From the NCBI RefSeq assembly GCF_014650575.1, contig NZ_BMVF01000015.1, forward strand, positions 62,001 through 126,000: 64,000 nt of DNA. Reading direction: 5' to 3'. Under the pieces are notes generated by a model. It worked only from the letters and a program-made list of their open reading frames with translations, did no database searches and was not told where the DNA came from. Below are positions 10,701 to 20,055 of the stretch, piece by piece. The position numbers were made by a program, and so were the translations under genes. This DNA comes from Streptomyces naganishii JCM 4654 (lineage in GTDB: Bacteria > Actinomycetota > Actinomycetes > Streptomycetales > Streptomycetaceae). How positions within the stretch are numbered: position 1 is the first letter of the stretch; the number at the start of each line of letters is the position of its first letter.

Positions 10701-11129
10701 CTAATGGGCGGCGCCACTCAGCTCCTGCCGCTCCTCGGGCGCGGCGGCCGCGTGCGCGTCCATCCGCTCGGCCGCGAGGATCGCCGCCGCCGTGTCCGCC
10801 CGGGAGGCGGCGACGACGAGAGCGCGCCCGGCGAGCGCGTGCGCCCGCCGGTGCAGCTCCGGCGTCCCGGTGACGGCGGGCGCCGACGAGCGGGCGGGAG
10901 CCCGTCCTCCCCGCAGCCGGGCCACCTGCCCGGCGAGCCGTTCGGCCGCCGCGTCCAGGTCGGCGGAGGGGGCCAGCGCGCGCAGCTCGTCGGTGACGGC
11001 GAGCAGCGCCGCGAGGTGGCCCGCGAGCTGGATGTCCAGCTCCTCCTCGCGGGAGCGGTGGGGGAAGTCGGGGGTGGTGGTGCCGGCCATCGTGGTGTGG
11101 ACCGACTTGGTGCGGATCGGTTCGTACAT
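10701..11129 (-). CDS. Conserved helical protein of unknown function (possibly the SCO4983 family)
   Basis: A 142-residue protein with no signal peptide or membrane span. It is predicted mostly helical, with Ala/Arg-rich segments (LDIQLAGHLAALLAVTDELR and RAHALAGRALVVAASRADTA). I associate the N-terminal MYEPIRTKSVH with a Streptomyces family named after SCO4983, but this is from memory. The ATG at 11129 has an AGGAGG ribosome site 9 bases upstream. A perfect inverted repeat at 11168-11182 lies about 40 bp before the start. No function can be assigned. Confidence 0.75.
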   Translation of the reverse strand: MYEPIRTKSVHTTMAGTTTPDFPHRSREEELDIQLAGHLAALLAVTDELRALAPSADLDAAAERLAGQVARLRGGRAPARSSAPAVTGTPELHRRAHALAGRALVVAASRADTAAAILAAERMDAHAAAAPEERQELSGAAH

Positions 11130-11167
11130 GGGATGGCCTCCTGTGCGCTGACAGAAGGCATCCTAGC

Positions 11168-11182
11168 TTAGAACTCGTCTAA
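11168..11182. promoter_or_regulatory. Perfect 15-bp inverted repeat TTAGA-N5-TCTAA
   Basis: An AT-rich palindrome in a GC-rich region, placed 39 bp upstream of the gene at 10701-11129. Its size and base content resemble operators of Fur-family metal or peroxide regulators. The regulator assignment is inference only. Confidence 0.4.
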
Positions 11183-11255
11183 AGTTGAGCCGGTTCGCGG
11201 AACCGGTCCGTAGGCGCACTCTCGGTGAGCCGTACGGGTCCGGACGGGCCGCGGT

Positions 11256-12467
11256 TCAGGCCTGGCTGTAACCGTCCAGGAAGTTGCCGATGCGGCCCAC
11301 CGCGTCGCGCAGGTCCCCGACGGTGGGCAGGGTGACGACACGGAAGTGGTCCGGCTCGGGCCAGTTGAAGCCGGTGCCCTGCACCACCATGATCTTCTCG
11401 CGGCGCAGCAGGTCGAGCACCATCCGGCGATCGTCCTTGATCTTGAAGACCTTGGGGTCGAGCCGCGGGAAGAGGTACAACGCCCCCCGGGGGCGTACGC
11501 AGGTCACGCCCGGGATCTGCGTCAGCAGCTCGTAGGCGACGTCCAGCTGCTCCTTCAGCCGCCCGCCGGGCAGCACCAGGTCGTTGATGGTCTGCCGCCC
11601 GCTGAGCGCGGCGACCACGCCGTGCTGGCCCGGCATGTTGGCGCACAGGCGCATGTTGGCCAGGATCGTCAGGCCCTCGATGTAGGAGTCGGCGTGCGCG
11701 CGGGGGCCGGAGATCGACATCCAGCCGACGCGGTAGCCGGCCACCCGGTACGCCTTGGACATCCCGTTGAAGGTCAGGGTCAGCAGATCGGGGGCGACGG
11801 CCGCGGTCGGGGTGTGCGTGGCGTCGTCGTAGAGGATCTTGTCGTAGATCTCGTCGGAGCAGACCAGCAGGTTGTGCCGGCGGGCGATGTCGGTCATCCC
11901 CTTGATGACGGCCGGGTCGTAGACCGCGCCCGTGGGGTTGTTGGGGTTGATGATGACGATCGCCTTGGTGCGGTCGGTGACCTTGCGTTCCACGTCGGCG
12001 AGGTCGGGCATCCAGTCGGACTGCTCGTCGCAGCGGTAGTGCACGGCGGTGCCGCCGGACAGGGAGACGGCGGCGGTCCACAGCGGGTAGTCCGGCGCGG
12101 GCACGAGGACCTCGTCGCCGTCGTCGAGCAGGCCCTGCATGGCCATCACGATGAGTTCGGAGACGCCGTTGCCGATGAAGACGTGCTCCACGTCGGTCTC
12201 GATGCCGAGGGTCTGGTTGTGCATCACCACCGCGCGGCGCGCGGCCAGCAGGCCCTTGGCGTCACCGTAGCCGTGGGCCGACGAGACGTTGCGGAGGATG
12301 TCCTCCAGGATCTCGGGCGGGCACTCGAAGCCGAACGCGGCGGGGTTGCCGGTGTTCAGCTTGAGGATGCGGTGACCGGCCGCCTCGAGCCGCATCGCCT
12401 CCTCGAGCACCGGGCCCCGGATCTCGTAACAGACGTTGGCGAGCTTCGTCGACTGGATCACCTGCAT
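11256..12467 (-). CDS. PLP-dependent aminotransferase, alanine-transaminase type (class I/II)
   Basis: A 403-residue fold-type I aminotransferase. Visible motifs are LKLNTGNPAAFGFECP, IINPNNPTGAVYD (PLP/substrate binding), VCSDEIYDKILYD, and the Schiff-base lysine in TFNGMSKAYRVAGYRVGW, with the Arg-bearing RVVTLPTVGDL region near the end. This is the AlaT-like branch, which makes alanine from pyruvate and glutamate. The start MQVIQSTKLANVCYEIRGP was chosen because relatives begin here; the open frame extends 20 codons further upstream. Confidence 0.9.
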   Translation of the reverse strand: MQVIQSTKLANVCYEIRGPVLEEAMRLEAAGHRILKLNTGNPAAFGFECPPEILEDILRNVSSAHGYGDAKGLLAARRAVVMHNQTLGIETDVEHVFIGNGVSELIVMAMQGLLDDGDEVLVPAPDYPLWTAAVSLSGGTAVHYRCDEQSDWMPDLADVERKVTDRTKAIVIINPNNPTGAVYDPAVIKGMTDIARRHNLLVCSDEIYDKILYDDATHTPTAAVAPDLLTLTFNGMSKAYRVAGYRVGWMSISGPRAHADSYIEGLTILANMRLCANMPGQHGVVAALSGRQTINDLVLPGGRLKEQLDVAYELLTQIPGVTCVRPRGALYLFPRLDPKVFKIKDDRRMVLDLLRREKIMVVQGTGFNWPEPDHFRVVTLPTVGDLRDAVGRIGNFLDGYSQA

Positions 12468-12592
12468 GCCTGGGAGCTTACGGCCCGGTAACGCCAGGTG
12501 CCGCGTGTTTCCCGCCACGTGAGACACGGCGGGTCGCGCGGTCGGGCAGGCGGCTGTCCGGGCGGTGGCGGCAGTCCCTATGCTTTTCGGCC

Positions 12593-13480
12593 ATGTCCAT
12601 GCCTCCCGACTTCCACGGCCTGCCGCGCCCGGACGGCGAGTCCTCCATGCCGCCGAACGTGTACCAGCCGCGGCCCGCCCCCGTGGAGTACGCCGAGTAC
12701 GCCGACCCGGCGACGGCGCACGGCTGGCAGAACGCCTACGACGAGACCCGTGAGTTGCCTCGCGTCCCGCTCGAGGCCGCCGGTCCGGCGGGTGCCGCGG
12801 GCGCCGCGGGTCCGGCGGGCGTGGGGTACGGAAACGGCGCCGCCGAGTACGGCCCGGCCGGCGCGGGAGACGGGCCGGGTGCGGTCGGCGACGGAACGGT
12901 CCCCGCCGGGACGGACCCGGAGGCCGCCGAGGACCGCTTCCCTCCCGCCGTGTACGGGACGGACGCCCCCGCGTACGACCTCGGCCCGCGGCCCGGGGCG
13001 CGGGCGCGGCGCGGCAAGGAGCGGGCGTCCGCGCGGCGTTCCCGGCGGGCGGTGGCCGCCGCCGGGGCCGCGGGGGTGGTCTCCCTGGCCGCGGTGGTCG
13101 CCGGGGTGATGGCGCTGGGGTCCTCGTCGGGCGGGTCGCCGGGGCGGGCGGAGTCCGGCCGGCCGGCGGCCGGCGCCGATGACGCCGTCTCGCCGGCGGA
13201 CGACGGCACCACCGCGGGGGTGAGGTCCTCCGGGCCGGCGGCGACGAGCGCGGTGCCCGGCACCGCCCGTGCCTCCGGCGGCCCCGCTTCCTCCACCGCG
13301 CCCGGCGCGGGCCCCACCGCGTCCGCCGCGGGGACGAGCGCCGCGCCCTCGCAGCCCGCCCCCACCTCCAGCGCCCCCGCGGCCGCTCCCACCCCGACCC
13401 CTTCGGCCGCCACCACGACCCCGCAGTACCCGGGCCGTGGCCACGGCAGGGGCGGCGGTCACTGGCGTCCCCGAGGGTGA
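12593..13480 (+). CDS. Single-span membrane protein with low-complexity flanks
   Basis: 295 residues. The cytoplasmic part (about 1-158) is Pro/Gly/Ala-rich with a basic patch (RARRGKERASARRSRR) just before one membrane helix (about 159-180). The extracytoplasmic tail (about 181-295) is Ala/Thr/Ser/Pro-rich and ends in a Gly/His/Arg segment. The layout is that of many Streptomyces wall-facing proteins of unknown role. No enzyme motif is visible. Confidence 0.75.
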   Translation: MSMPPDFHGLPRPDGESSMPPNVYQPRPAPVEYAEYADPATAHGWQNAYDETRELPRVPLEAAGPAGAAGAAGPAGVGYGNGAAEYGPAGAGDGPGAVGDGTVPAGTDPEAAEDRFPPAVYGTDAPAYDLGPRPGARARRGKERASARRSRRAVAAAGAAGVVSLAAVVAGVMALGSSSGGSPGRAESGRPAAGADDAVSPADDGTTAGVRSSGPAATSAVPGTARASGGPASSTAPGAGPTASAAGTSAAPSQPAPTSSAPAAAPTPTPSAATTTPQYPGRGHGRGGGHWRPRG

Positions 13481-13588
13481 CCTGACGGCTTCTTGTGGCG
13501 ATCCCCTCGCGCCATCACAATGCCCATGACAAGAAGGCAGGCGACCGGAAGATCTCCGGTCGCTCACTTCTGCAGAGGGGACCCCCAC

Positions 13589-14485
13589 ATGAACAAGCCT
13601 CTCCTCGCCGCGCTCGCCACCCTGGTGATCACCGGGGCGGGCATGGCACCCGCGGCCGCCGCCACCGCGGAACGGGCCACGGACGCCAAGGCGACCGGAA
13701 CGGCCACGGCCCGGACGGCCGGCCGCACCACGGGCGCGGCCCCCGCGCTCAAGGCCGTCGACTTCGCCGGCACCGTCTCGCTCAGCAACTGCTCCGGCTC
13801 GGTCATCCGGTTCCCCAGCTCAGCGGACACCGACCCGGCGCTCGTGCTCACCAACGGCCACTGCCTGGAGACCGGCTTCCCGGCCCCCGGCGAGGTCGTC
13901 GTCGACCAGGCGTCCAGCCGCTCCTTCGGCCTGCTCAACTCCTCCGGCAGCCGCGTCGCCACGCTCCGCGCGAGCAAGGTCGCCTACTCGACCATGACCG
14001 ACACGGACGTGACGATCTACCAGCTCACCCGCACGTACGCCCAGATCAGAAGCTCCTACGGCATCAGCGCGCTGACCGTGAGCGACACCCACCCGGTCGC
14101 CGGCACCGCCATCAAGGTCGTCTCCGGCTACTGGAAGCGCATCTACAGCTGCAACATCGACGGCTTCGTCTACCGCCTCAAGGAGGGCGACTGGACCTGG
14201 AAGGACTCCGTCCGCTACACCTCCGCCTGCGACACCATCGGCGGCACCTCCGGCTCGCCGGTCGTGGACACCGCCACCGGCAAGGTCGTCGCCGTCAACA
14301 ACACCGGCAACGAGGACGGCGAGCGCTGCACCGTGAACAACCCCTGCGAGGTGGACGCGAGCGGCAACGTCACCGTCCGCCAGGGCATCAACTACGCCGA
14401 GGAGATCTACCAGATCCCCGCCTGCTTCGGCGCGGGCAACAAGCTCGATCTGAATGCGAGCGGCTGCGTCCTGCCCAAGCCGTAG
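13589..14485 (+). CDS. Secreted trypsin-like serine protease (S1 family)
   Basis: A 298-residue preprotein. The signal peptide covers about residues 1-28 (LLAALATLVITGAGMAPAAA) and a short pro-region follows. Catalytic residues are seen in LVLTNGHCLE (His), DTDVTIYQL (Asp) and GGTSGSPVVD (Ser), in the correct order. Paired cysteines suit an extracellular fold. The ATG at 13589 is preceded by AGAGGGG. No immediate partner gene is evident. Confidence 0.92.
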   Translation: MNKPLLAALATLVITGAGMAPAAAATAERATDAKATGTATARTAGRTTGAAPALKAVDFAGTVSLSNCSGSVIRFPSSADTDPALVLTNGHCLETGFPAPGEVVVDQASSRSFGLLNSSGSRVATLRASKVAYSTMTDTDVTIYQLTRTYAQIRSSYGISALTVSDTHPVAGTAIKVVSGYWKRIYSCNIDGFVYRLKEGDWTWKDSVRYTSACDTIGGTSGSPVVDTATGKVVAVNNTGNEDGERCTVNNPCEVDASGNVTVRQGINYAEEIYQIPACFGAGNKLDLNASGCVLPKP

Positions 14486-14574
14486 AGCCACAGCCGTGGA
14501 GCCACAGCCGTAGATCGCAGCCGTAGACCACGGCCTCGGGCCACCTCTCGCGGGGCCCTCGCGGGGCGGTGCGG

Positions 14575-16218
14575 TCACAGGGGAGTCCTGCGCACCGCCC
14601 GCCCCGCGAGCACGTCCGTCCTGCGGCCGTCCTCGATCACGAACCTGCCGTCGATCAGGACGTACGGGATGCCCGTGGGCGGCGTGCGCGGCCGCTCGAA
14701 GGTGGCGCCCGCCGCGACCGTGGCCGGGTCGAAGAGCACCAGGTCGGCGCGGTGGCCCTCGCGCACCAGGCCGCGGTCCGGCAGCCGCAGCCGCGCCGCC
14801 GGCCTGCCGGTCAGGTGCGCCACGCACTCCTCCAGCGACAGCACCCCCAACTCCCGTACGTAGTGGCCGAGGTAGTGCGGGAAGGTCCCGTACGCCCGAG
14901 GGTGCGGCTTGTCGCCCTGGAGGATGCCGTCCGAACCGCCGGTGTGCACGCGGTGCCGCATGATCGCGCGCACGTTCTCCTCGTGCCCCACGTGCTGGAG
15001 GATGGACGAGCCCAGCCGGTCCTCCCGCAGCAGGCGCCGGGCGACGGTCCACGGCGTCTCGCCGCGCAGCACGGCCGACTCCCGCACGGTCCGGCCGACG
15101 TAGGGGGCGAGCTCCGGGTCGGTGACGCCCGAGACCTCCACGGTGTCCCACTCGACGGGCACGCCGTGGCAGCCGTCGGAGCCGGTGACCTCCATCTCGT
15201 ACCGGATCCGCTCCGCCGTCGTCTCGTCGGCGAGCCGCGCGAGCACCTCGGCCGGCCCGCCCTCGCCCGCCCAGCCCGGCAGCAGCGCCGCCAGCGTGGT
15301 GGCGCCGGGGGTGTAGGGGTAGGTGTCCAGCGTGATGTCGGCGCCGGCCGCGAGGGCGTCGTCGAGCAGGGCCAGCAACTCAGGCGCGCGGCCCTTGTTC
15401 ACGCCGAAGTTCATGGTCGCGTGGGCCAGGTGCAGCGGGCAGCCCGCCTCCCGGGCCAGGTTCACCATCTCCTCGTACGCCTCCAGGGCGCCCGCGCCGT
15501 AACTGCGATGGTGGGGGCAGTAGTAGCCGCCGTAGGAGGCCACCACCCGGCACAGCTCGGTGAGTTCGGAGCCGGTGGCGTACATGCCGGGGGTGTAGGT
15601 GAGCCCGGAGGACATGCCGACGGCGCCCTGCTCCATGCCCTCGGCGACCAGCCGCCGCATCCGGTCCAGTTCCTCCGGCGTCGCCTCCCGGTCCTCCCAG
15701 CCGACCGCCAGCATGCGGACCGTGCCCTGCGGGACGAGGTACGCCGCGTTGACCGCGATGCCCTCGTCCAGCCGGTCCAGGTACTCGCCCACGGACCGCC
15801 AGGTGAAGTCGGCGTCGTCGCCGTACCCGTTCCAGCCGGTGACAGCGCGGCGCACCTCCTCCAGCGTGCGGTCGTCGACCGGGGCGTACGACAGCCCGTC
15901 CTGCCCGATCACCTCGAGCGTGACGCCCTGCGCCGCCTTGGCGCTGTGGTCCGGGTCGCGCAGGAGGGCGAGGTCGCTGTGGGCGTGCATGTCGATGAAG
16001 CCGGGGGCCAGGACCAGGCCCCCGGCGTCCAGCTCCCGTACGGCCCGCGGCCGCTGGCAGCCGGCCAGGGCGGCCTCCTTGACGATGGAGACGATCCTGC
16101 CGTCCTTGACCACCACATCGGCGCGGTACGAGGGCTCGCCCGTGCCGTCCACGACGTCGGCGTCCCGGATGGCGAGATCGGGGAGGCCGGTGAAGTCCAC
16201 CGGATCCATGCCGTGCAC
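14575..16218 (-). CDS. N-acyl-D-amino-acid deacylase (D-aminoacylase, amidohydrolase)
   Basis: A 547-residue metal-dependent amidohydrolase that removes the acyl group from N-acyl-D-amino acids. Seen: ADVVDGTGEPSYRADVVV in the N-terminal beta-sandwich, the metal-binding APGFIDMHAHSD, the YYCPHHRSYG and LHLAHATMN His segments, HTGGSDGIL, and the C-terminal sandwich LVLFDPATV. A GTG at 16218 lies 4 bases after AGGAGG, while an ATG at 16209 has a 13-base gap; I take the GTG but either is possible. It starts 8 bp after the deaminase gene and is surely in one operon with it. Confidence 0.9.
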   Translation of the reverse strand: MHGMDPVDFTGLPDLAIRDADVVDGTGEPSYRADVVVKDGRIVSIVKEAALAGCQRPRAVRELDAGGLVLAPGFIDMHAHSDLALLRDPDHSAKAAQGVTLEVIGQDGLSYAPVDDRTLEEVRRAVTGWNGYGDDADFTWRSVGEYLDRLDEGIAVNAAYLVPQGTVRMLAVGWEDREATPEELDRMRRLVAEGMEQGAVGMSSGLTYTPGMYATGSELTELCRVVASYGGYYCPHHRSYGAGALEAYEEMVNLAREAGCPLHLAHATMNFGVNKGRAPELLALLDDALAAGADITLDTYPYTPGATTLAALLPGWAGEGGPAEVLARLADETTAERIRYEMEVTGSDGCHGVPVEWDTVEVSGVTDPELAPYVGRTVRESAVLRGETPWTVARRLLREDRLGSSILQHVGHEENVRAIMRHRVHTGGSDGILQGDKPHPRAYGTFPHYLGHYVRELGVLSLEECVAHLTGRPAARLRLPDRGLVREGHRADLVLFDPATVAAGATFERPRTPPTGIPYVLIDGRFVIEDGRRTDVLAGRAVRRTPL

Positions 16219-16226
16219 GTGCCCTC

Positions 16227-17492
16227 CTAGAAGAACGTACGGATGTACTCGACGACCGTGCCGTCGGCCCGCGCCACCGGGATCAGCGGCCACTTGTCGA
16301 ACGACGTGCACGGGTGGGACAGCCCGAGGCCGACCCAGTCGCCCACCCGAAGGTCCGCGCCGGGCCCGGTGCGCAGCCAGGCGTGCTGGTCGGACAGGCC
16401 CGTGACCTCGATGCCGGTGGCCGGGCGCTCGGCGCCGTCCCGGCGCACCACCTGGGCCACCGGCAGATCGAGGTCGTAGGCCGCGTCCCGCTTGCCCGCG
16501 TTGACGAAGGCCTGCTCGGCGGAGGGGCGGGAGACGACCTGCGTCCACAGCCGGAACGCGGGCTCCAGCGCGCCCTCCTCCGGCACCCGGTTGAACGGGG
16601 TGAGCCTGCGGTAGTGCCCGTCGTCGTGCGAGACGTACGCCCCCGAGCGCAGCAACTTCAGCACCGGCGCGGACAGTTCGGGGATCTCCCCGAACACCTG
16701 GGCCACCGCGTCGAACCAGGCGCTGCCGCCCGCGCTGACGACGATCTCCTCCACCCCGGCGAACCGCCCGGCCTTGTCGAAGTCCACGGCCAGCGCGACC
16801 AGCCGGCGCAGCCAGGCCCGCACCCGCTCCGGGTCCGCGCTCGGCACCTCGCCCTCGTAGCCCGCGACCCCGACCAGCCGCAGCGTGCGGGTGGCCGCGA
16901 CCGCGTCGGCGACCGCCGCGCACTCCGCCTCCGAGCGCACCCCGGTCCGCGCGCCCTCGCCCGCCGCCAGCTCCACGACCACGTCCACCGGGCGGTCGCC
17001 GCCGGCCAGGGCCGCGTCCATCAGCTCCACCCCGCGCACGGAGTCGACGTAGGTGACCAGGCGGAAGGACGGATCGGCGGCTAGCCGGGCCGCGACCCAG
17101 CGCAGGGCGGCCGGGTCCACCAGCTCGTTGGCCAGGAACACCCGGCGCACGCCGAAGGCGACCGCCACCCGCACCTGGTGCGGCACCGCGAGCGTGATGC
17201 CCCACGCGCCGTGCTCGATCTGCCGCTGGAACAGCCGCGGCGCCATGGAGGTCTTGCCGTGCGGGGCGAAGGCGAGGCCGTGCCGGGCCGCGTACGTCTC
17301 CATCAGTCCCAGGTTGTGCTCCAGGCGCTCGGCGGACAGCGCCAGGACGGGCGTGGTGAAGCCGCCGGTGAACAGGTCGCGGCGCTGGGCGGCCAGCTCG
17401 CCCACGGTCAGCCCGTCCGCGTCCGGCGGGAGGCCCTTGAAGCGGTGGTCGACGCGTTCCTCGTCCAGTCGGGCGAGCGCCTCGATGCTCAT
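16227..17492 (-). CDS. PLP-dependent amino-acid deaminase (D-serine dehydratase/D-threonine aldolase-like)
   Basis: 421 residues of the alanine-racemase-fold family. The PLP lysine sits in FAPHGKTSMAPRL. The C-terminal domain has the family metal-ligand His and Cys (DQHAW and GLSHPCTSFDKW). Eukaryotic DSD1-type D-serine dehydratases and D-threonine aldolases share this architecture; here the likely reaction is deamination of a D-amino acid to a keto acid. An AGGAGG site precedes the ATG. It is first in a leftward operon with the deacylase and divergent from the kinase-IclR-RidA operon. Confidence 0.85.
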   Translation of the reverse strand: MSIEALARLDEERVDHRFKGLPPDADGLTVGELAAQRRDLFTGGFTTPVLALSAERLEHNLGLMETYAARHGLAFAPHGKTSMAPRLFQRQIEHGAWGITLAVPHQVRVAVAFGVRRVFLANELVDPAALRWVAARLAADPSFRLVTYVDSVRGVELMDAALAGGDRPVDVVVELAAGEGARTGVRSEAECAAVADAVAATRTLRLVGVAGYEGEVPSADPERVRAWLRRLVALAVDFDKAGRFAGVEEIVVSAGGSAWFDAVAQVFGEIPELSAPVLKLLRSGAYVSHDDGHYRRLTPFNRVPEEGALEPAFRLWTQVVSRPSAEQAFVNAGKRDAAYDLDLPVAQVVRRDGAERPATGIEVTGLSDQHAWLRTGPGADLRVGDWVGLGLSHPCTSFDKWPLIPVARADGTVVEYIRTFF

Positions 17493-17512
17493 GCGACCTC
17501 CTGATCAGCTAC

Positions 17513-17539
17513 GTTGCGTGTACTGCAACACTCATTGCG
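17513..17539. promoter_or_regulatory. Candidate IclR operator in the divergent promoter
   Basis: A perfect GTTGC-N7-GCAAC repeat (17513-17529) is followed by a further ATTGCG half-site (17534-17539). It lies 20 bp upstream of the deaminase start and between the two divergent operons, one of which encodes an IclR regulator. The assignment to that regulator is inference. Confidence 0.5.
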
Positions 17540-17652
17540 TATGTCGCTCACCGCTGTCTAACATCTCGGCCGACGCGGGTCAACGAAAGCCGCGAGCCGG
17601 GACGGACGACCGGCGCCGGTACCCGCGCGACCGACGAGGAGCCACCACCATC

Positions 17653-18711
17653 GTGACCGCACCCGGACGCACCCCCGCCCCCGGCGACATACCCGTCGTG
17701 GACGTCGTCGCCCTCGGCGAGTCCATGGTCACCTTCCTGCCCACCCGGCCCGGCCGCCTCGCCGACGTGCCGTCCTTCGAGCGGGCCATCGGCGGCGCCG
17801 AGTCCAACGTCGCCTGCGTCCTCGCCGCCGCCGGGCACTCCGCGCGCTGGGTGAGCCGGGTCGGCGCGGACGGCTTCGGCGACCACCTCGTCGAGGCGAT
17901 CGGCTCGTACGGCGTCGACGTCTCCCACGTACGGCGCGATGCCGCCCGCCCGACCGGCGTCTACTTCCGCACGGCCGGCGACCGCGCCACCGACGCCCAC
18001 GAGGTCGCCTACTACCGGGCCGGCTCGGCGGCCTCCGCCATGACGGCGGACAACCTGGACCTCGCGGCGGTGCGCGCGGGCCGCGTGCTGCACCTGTCCG
18101 GCATCACCGCCGCGCTCTCCGCCGGCTGCCTGGAACTGACCCGCGAGCTCACCGCGCCCCGCCCCGGCCGCCCGCTCGTCTCCTTCGACGTCAACCACCG
18201 GCCGGGACTCTGGCGCGAGGCGGCGGACGCCGGCCGGGCGCTGCTCGCACCCGCGCGCCGCGCCGACCTGGTGCTCGTCGGGGAGGACGAGGCCGCCGAG
18301 GCCTGGGGCGTCACCGGCGGCCCGGACGCCATCCGGGAACTCCTGCCGCAGCCGACCGTCCTGGTGGTCAAACAGGGCGGCCGGGGAGCCGTCGCCTTCC
18401 ACCCCGGCGGCCGCACCTTCGTCCCCGCCCTCCACGTCGCCGTCGTCTCCCCGATCGGCGCCGGCGACGCCTTCGCCGCGGGGTTCCTCTCCGCCACCCT
18501 GCGCGGCCTGCCCGTACGCGACCGCCTGCGGCACGGCCACCTCATGGCCGCCGCCGCCCTCACCGTCCCCGGCGACCTCGCCGTACCCCCGGCCCGCCAC
18601 CACGCCGACCGGCTGGCCGCCCTGGACGAGGCCGCGTGGGGGAGACTTCGACTCGGCCCCGGCTGGACGCGCACCGCCGAGGGCGCCGAGGAGGAGGTAC
18701 GTACGCCATGA
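17653..18711 (+). CDS. PfkB/ribokinase-family sugar kinase (2-keto-3-deoxygluconate-kinase-like)
   Basis: 352 residues. The N-terminal VALGESMVTFLP and GGAESNVACVLAAAGH match the PfkB substrate-binding start, and the ATP/anion-hole signature is SPIGAGDAFAAGFLSATL, with the catalytic Asp in GAGD. The branch resembles 2-keto-3-deoxygluconate kinases, but the exact sugar or hydroxy acid cannot be read from sequence. The GTG start at 17653 is preceded by GAGGAG. Its stop overlaps the IclR start (ATGA), so the two are coupled. Confidence 0.85.
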   Translation: MTAPGRTPAPGDIPVVDVVALGESMVTFLPTRPGRLADVPSFERAIGGAESNVACVLAAAGHSARWVSRVGADGFGDHLVEAIGSYGVDVSHVRRDAARPTGVYFRTAGDRATDAHEVAYYRAGSAASAMTADNLDLAAVRAGRVLHLSGITAALSAGCLELTRELTAPRPGRPLVSFDVNHRPGLWREAADAGRALLAPARRADLVLVGEDEAAEAWGVTGGPDAIRELLPQPTVLVVKQGGRGAVAFHPGGRTFVPALHVAVVSPIGAGDAFAAGFLSATLRGLPVRDRLRHGHLMAAAALTVPGDLAVPPARHHADRLAALDEAAWGRLRLGPGWTRTAEGAEEEVRTP

Positions 18712-19466
18712 GCCAGACCGTCGACCGCGCGCTGAGCATCCTGCCGCTGCTCGCCGAGGGACCCGCCGACCTCGGGCAGGTCGCCGACCGCCTCGGCGTC
18801 CACAAGTCCACCGCCCTGCGCCTGCTGCGCACCCTGCACGAACACGGCCTGGTCTACCGCCAGTCCGACCAGCGCTACCGCCTCGGCGCCCGCCTCTTCG
18901 CCCTCGCCCAGGAGGCCATGGAGAACCTCGACATCCGCGAGATCGCCCACCCGCACCTGACCCGGCTCAACGACAGCTGCGGCCACACCGTGCACCTCGC
19001 CGTGTACGAGGAGGGCGAGGTCCTCTACATCGACAAGGTGGACAGCCGCTATCCGGTGCGCATGTACTCGCGGATCGGCAAGCCGGTCGCCATCACCGTG
19101 GCCGCCGTGGCCAAACTGCTCCTCGCCGACCTGCCCGAGGCCGAGCGGCGCGCGGTCGCGGAGAAGCTCGACTACCCGGCGTACACGCCCCGTTCGACCC
19201 CCAACGCGCCCGCCTTCCTCACCGAGCTGGAGAAGGTGCGCGAACAGGGCTGGGCCACCGACCTCGGCGGCCACGAGGAGTCCATCAACTGCGTCGCCGC
19301 GCCGATCCGCGGCGCGGACGGCCGGGTGGTGGCCGCGATGTCGGTCTCCGCGCCGAACGTCGTCGTCTCCGCCGACGAACTCCTCACCCTGCTCCCGCTG
19401 GTCCGCCGCACCGCGGACACCATCAGCGGCGAGTACTCCGGCAGAAACCCCGTGACCGCCCAGTGA
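18708..19466 (+). CDS. IclR-family transcriptional regulator
   Basis: 252 residues. A winged HTH fills the N-terminus (VDRALSILPLLAEGPADLGQ, then VADRLGVHKSTALRLLRTL). The effector-binding GAF-like domain follows, with VLYIDKVDSRYPVRMYSRIG and the C-terminal GGHEESINCVAAPIRG block. Its position between the kinase and RidA genes suggests that it controls both divergent operons, probably at the repeat near 17513-17539. The effector would be a pathway intermediate. Confidence 0.92.
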   Translation: MSQTVDRALSILPLLAEGPADLGQVADRLGVHKSTALRLLRTLHEHGLVYRQSDQRYRLGARLFALAQEAMENLDIREIAHPHLTRLNDSCGHTVHLAVYEEGEVLYIDKVDSRYPVRMYSRIGKPVAITVAAVAKLLLADLPEAERRAVAEKLDYPAYTPRSTPNAPAFLTELEKVREQGWATDLGGHEESINCVAAPIRGADGRVVAAMSVSAPNVVVSADELLTLLPLVRRTADTISGEYSGRNPVTAQ

Positions 19467-19497
19467 CACCCGCGACCACCCCGGACAGGAACCCCGC

Positions 19498-19935
19498 ATG
19501 ACGGACAGCACCGACAAGACCGCACGGACCGCGAAGACCGCGCTCACCCCCAGCACGCACACCACCCCGCCCGCGAAGTTCTCCCACGGGGTGCGCAAGG
19601 GCAACATCCTCCAGGTCGCCGGCCAGGTCGGCTTCCTGCCCGCCGAGGAGGGCAAGCCCCCCACGCCCGCCGGCCCCACCCTGCGCGAACAGACCCTCCA
19701 GACCCTCGCCAACGTCAAGGCGATCCTGGAGGAGGGCGGCGCGAGCTGGGACGACGTGATGATGATCCGCGTCTACCTCACCGACACGGCGCACTTCGCC
19801 GAGATGAACGACCTCTACAACACCTACTTCGAGGAGCAGGGCCTCACCCAGCCGCCCGCCGCGCGCACGACGGTCTACGTCGGCCTGCCCGCGGGGCTCC
19901 TCATCGAGGTCGACGCGCTCGCCGTACTCGACTGA
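19498..19935 (+). CDS. RidA-family (YjgF/YER057c/UK114) enamine/imine deaminase
   Basis: 145 residues. The core matches RidA: FSHGVRKGNILQVAGQVGF, LREQTLQTLANVKAILEEGG, DDVMMIRVYLTD and the conserved Arg/Glu pair in AARTTVYVGLPAGLLIEVD. RidA hydrolyses reactive 2-aminoacrylate-type intermediates released by PLP dehydratases. Its presence beside a PLP amino-acid deaminase is therefore functionally sensible. The first 22 residues are a Thr/Lys/Ala-rich extension. Confidence 0.92.
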   Translation: MTDSTDKTARTAKTALTPSTHTTPPAKFSHGVRKGNILQVAGQVGFLPAEEGKPPTPAGPTLREQTLQTLANVKAILEEGGASWDDVMMIRVYLTDTAHFAEMNDLYNTYFEEQGLTQPPAARTTVYVGLPAGLLIEVDALAVLD

Positions 19936-19970
19936 CTGCCCGTCAACTCACTTCACCCGTAAGTCCGTCA

Positions 19971-20006
19971 CGGCACGGCGCCCGCAACCCCCTGGGCGCC
20001 GTGCCG
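19971..20006 (+). terminator. Hairpin between the RidA and GntP genes
   Basis: 13-bp perfect arms (CGGCACGGCGCCC, 19971-19983; complement 19994-20006) and a 10-base loop. It may attenuate read-through into the permease gene. Confidence 0.6.
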
Positions 20007-20055
20007 CGATCCCCCCTGCCCGAAAGCTCCATGTACTTAACCCGAGGCCCCCCGT

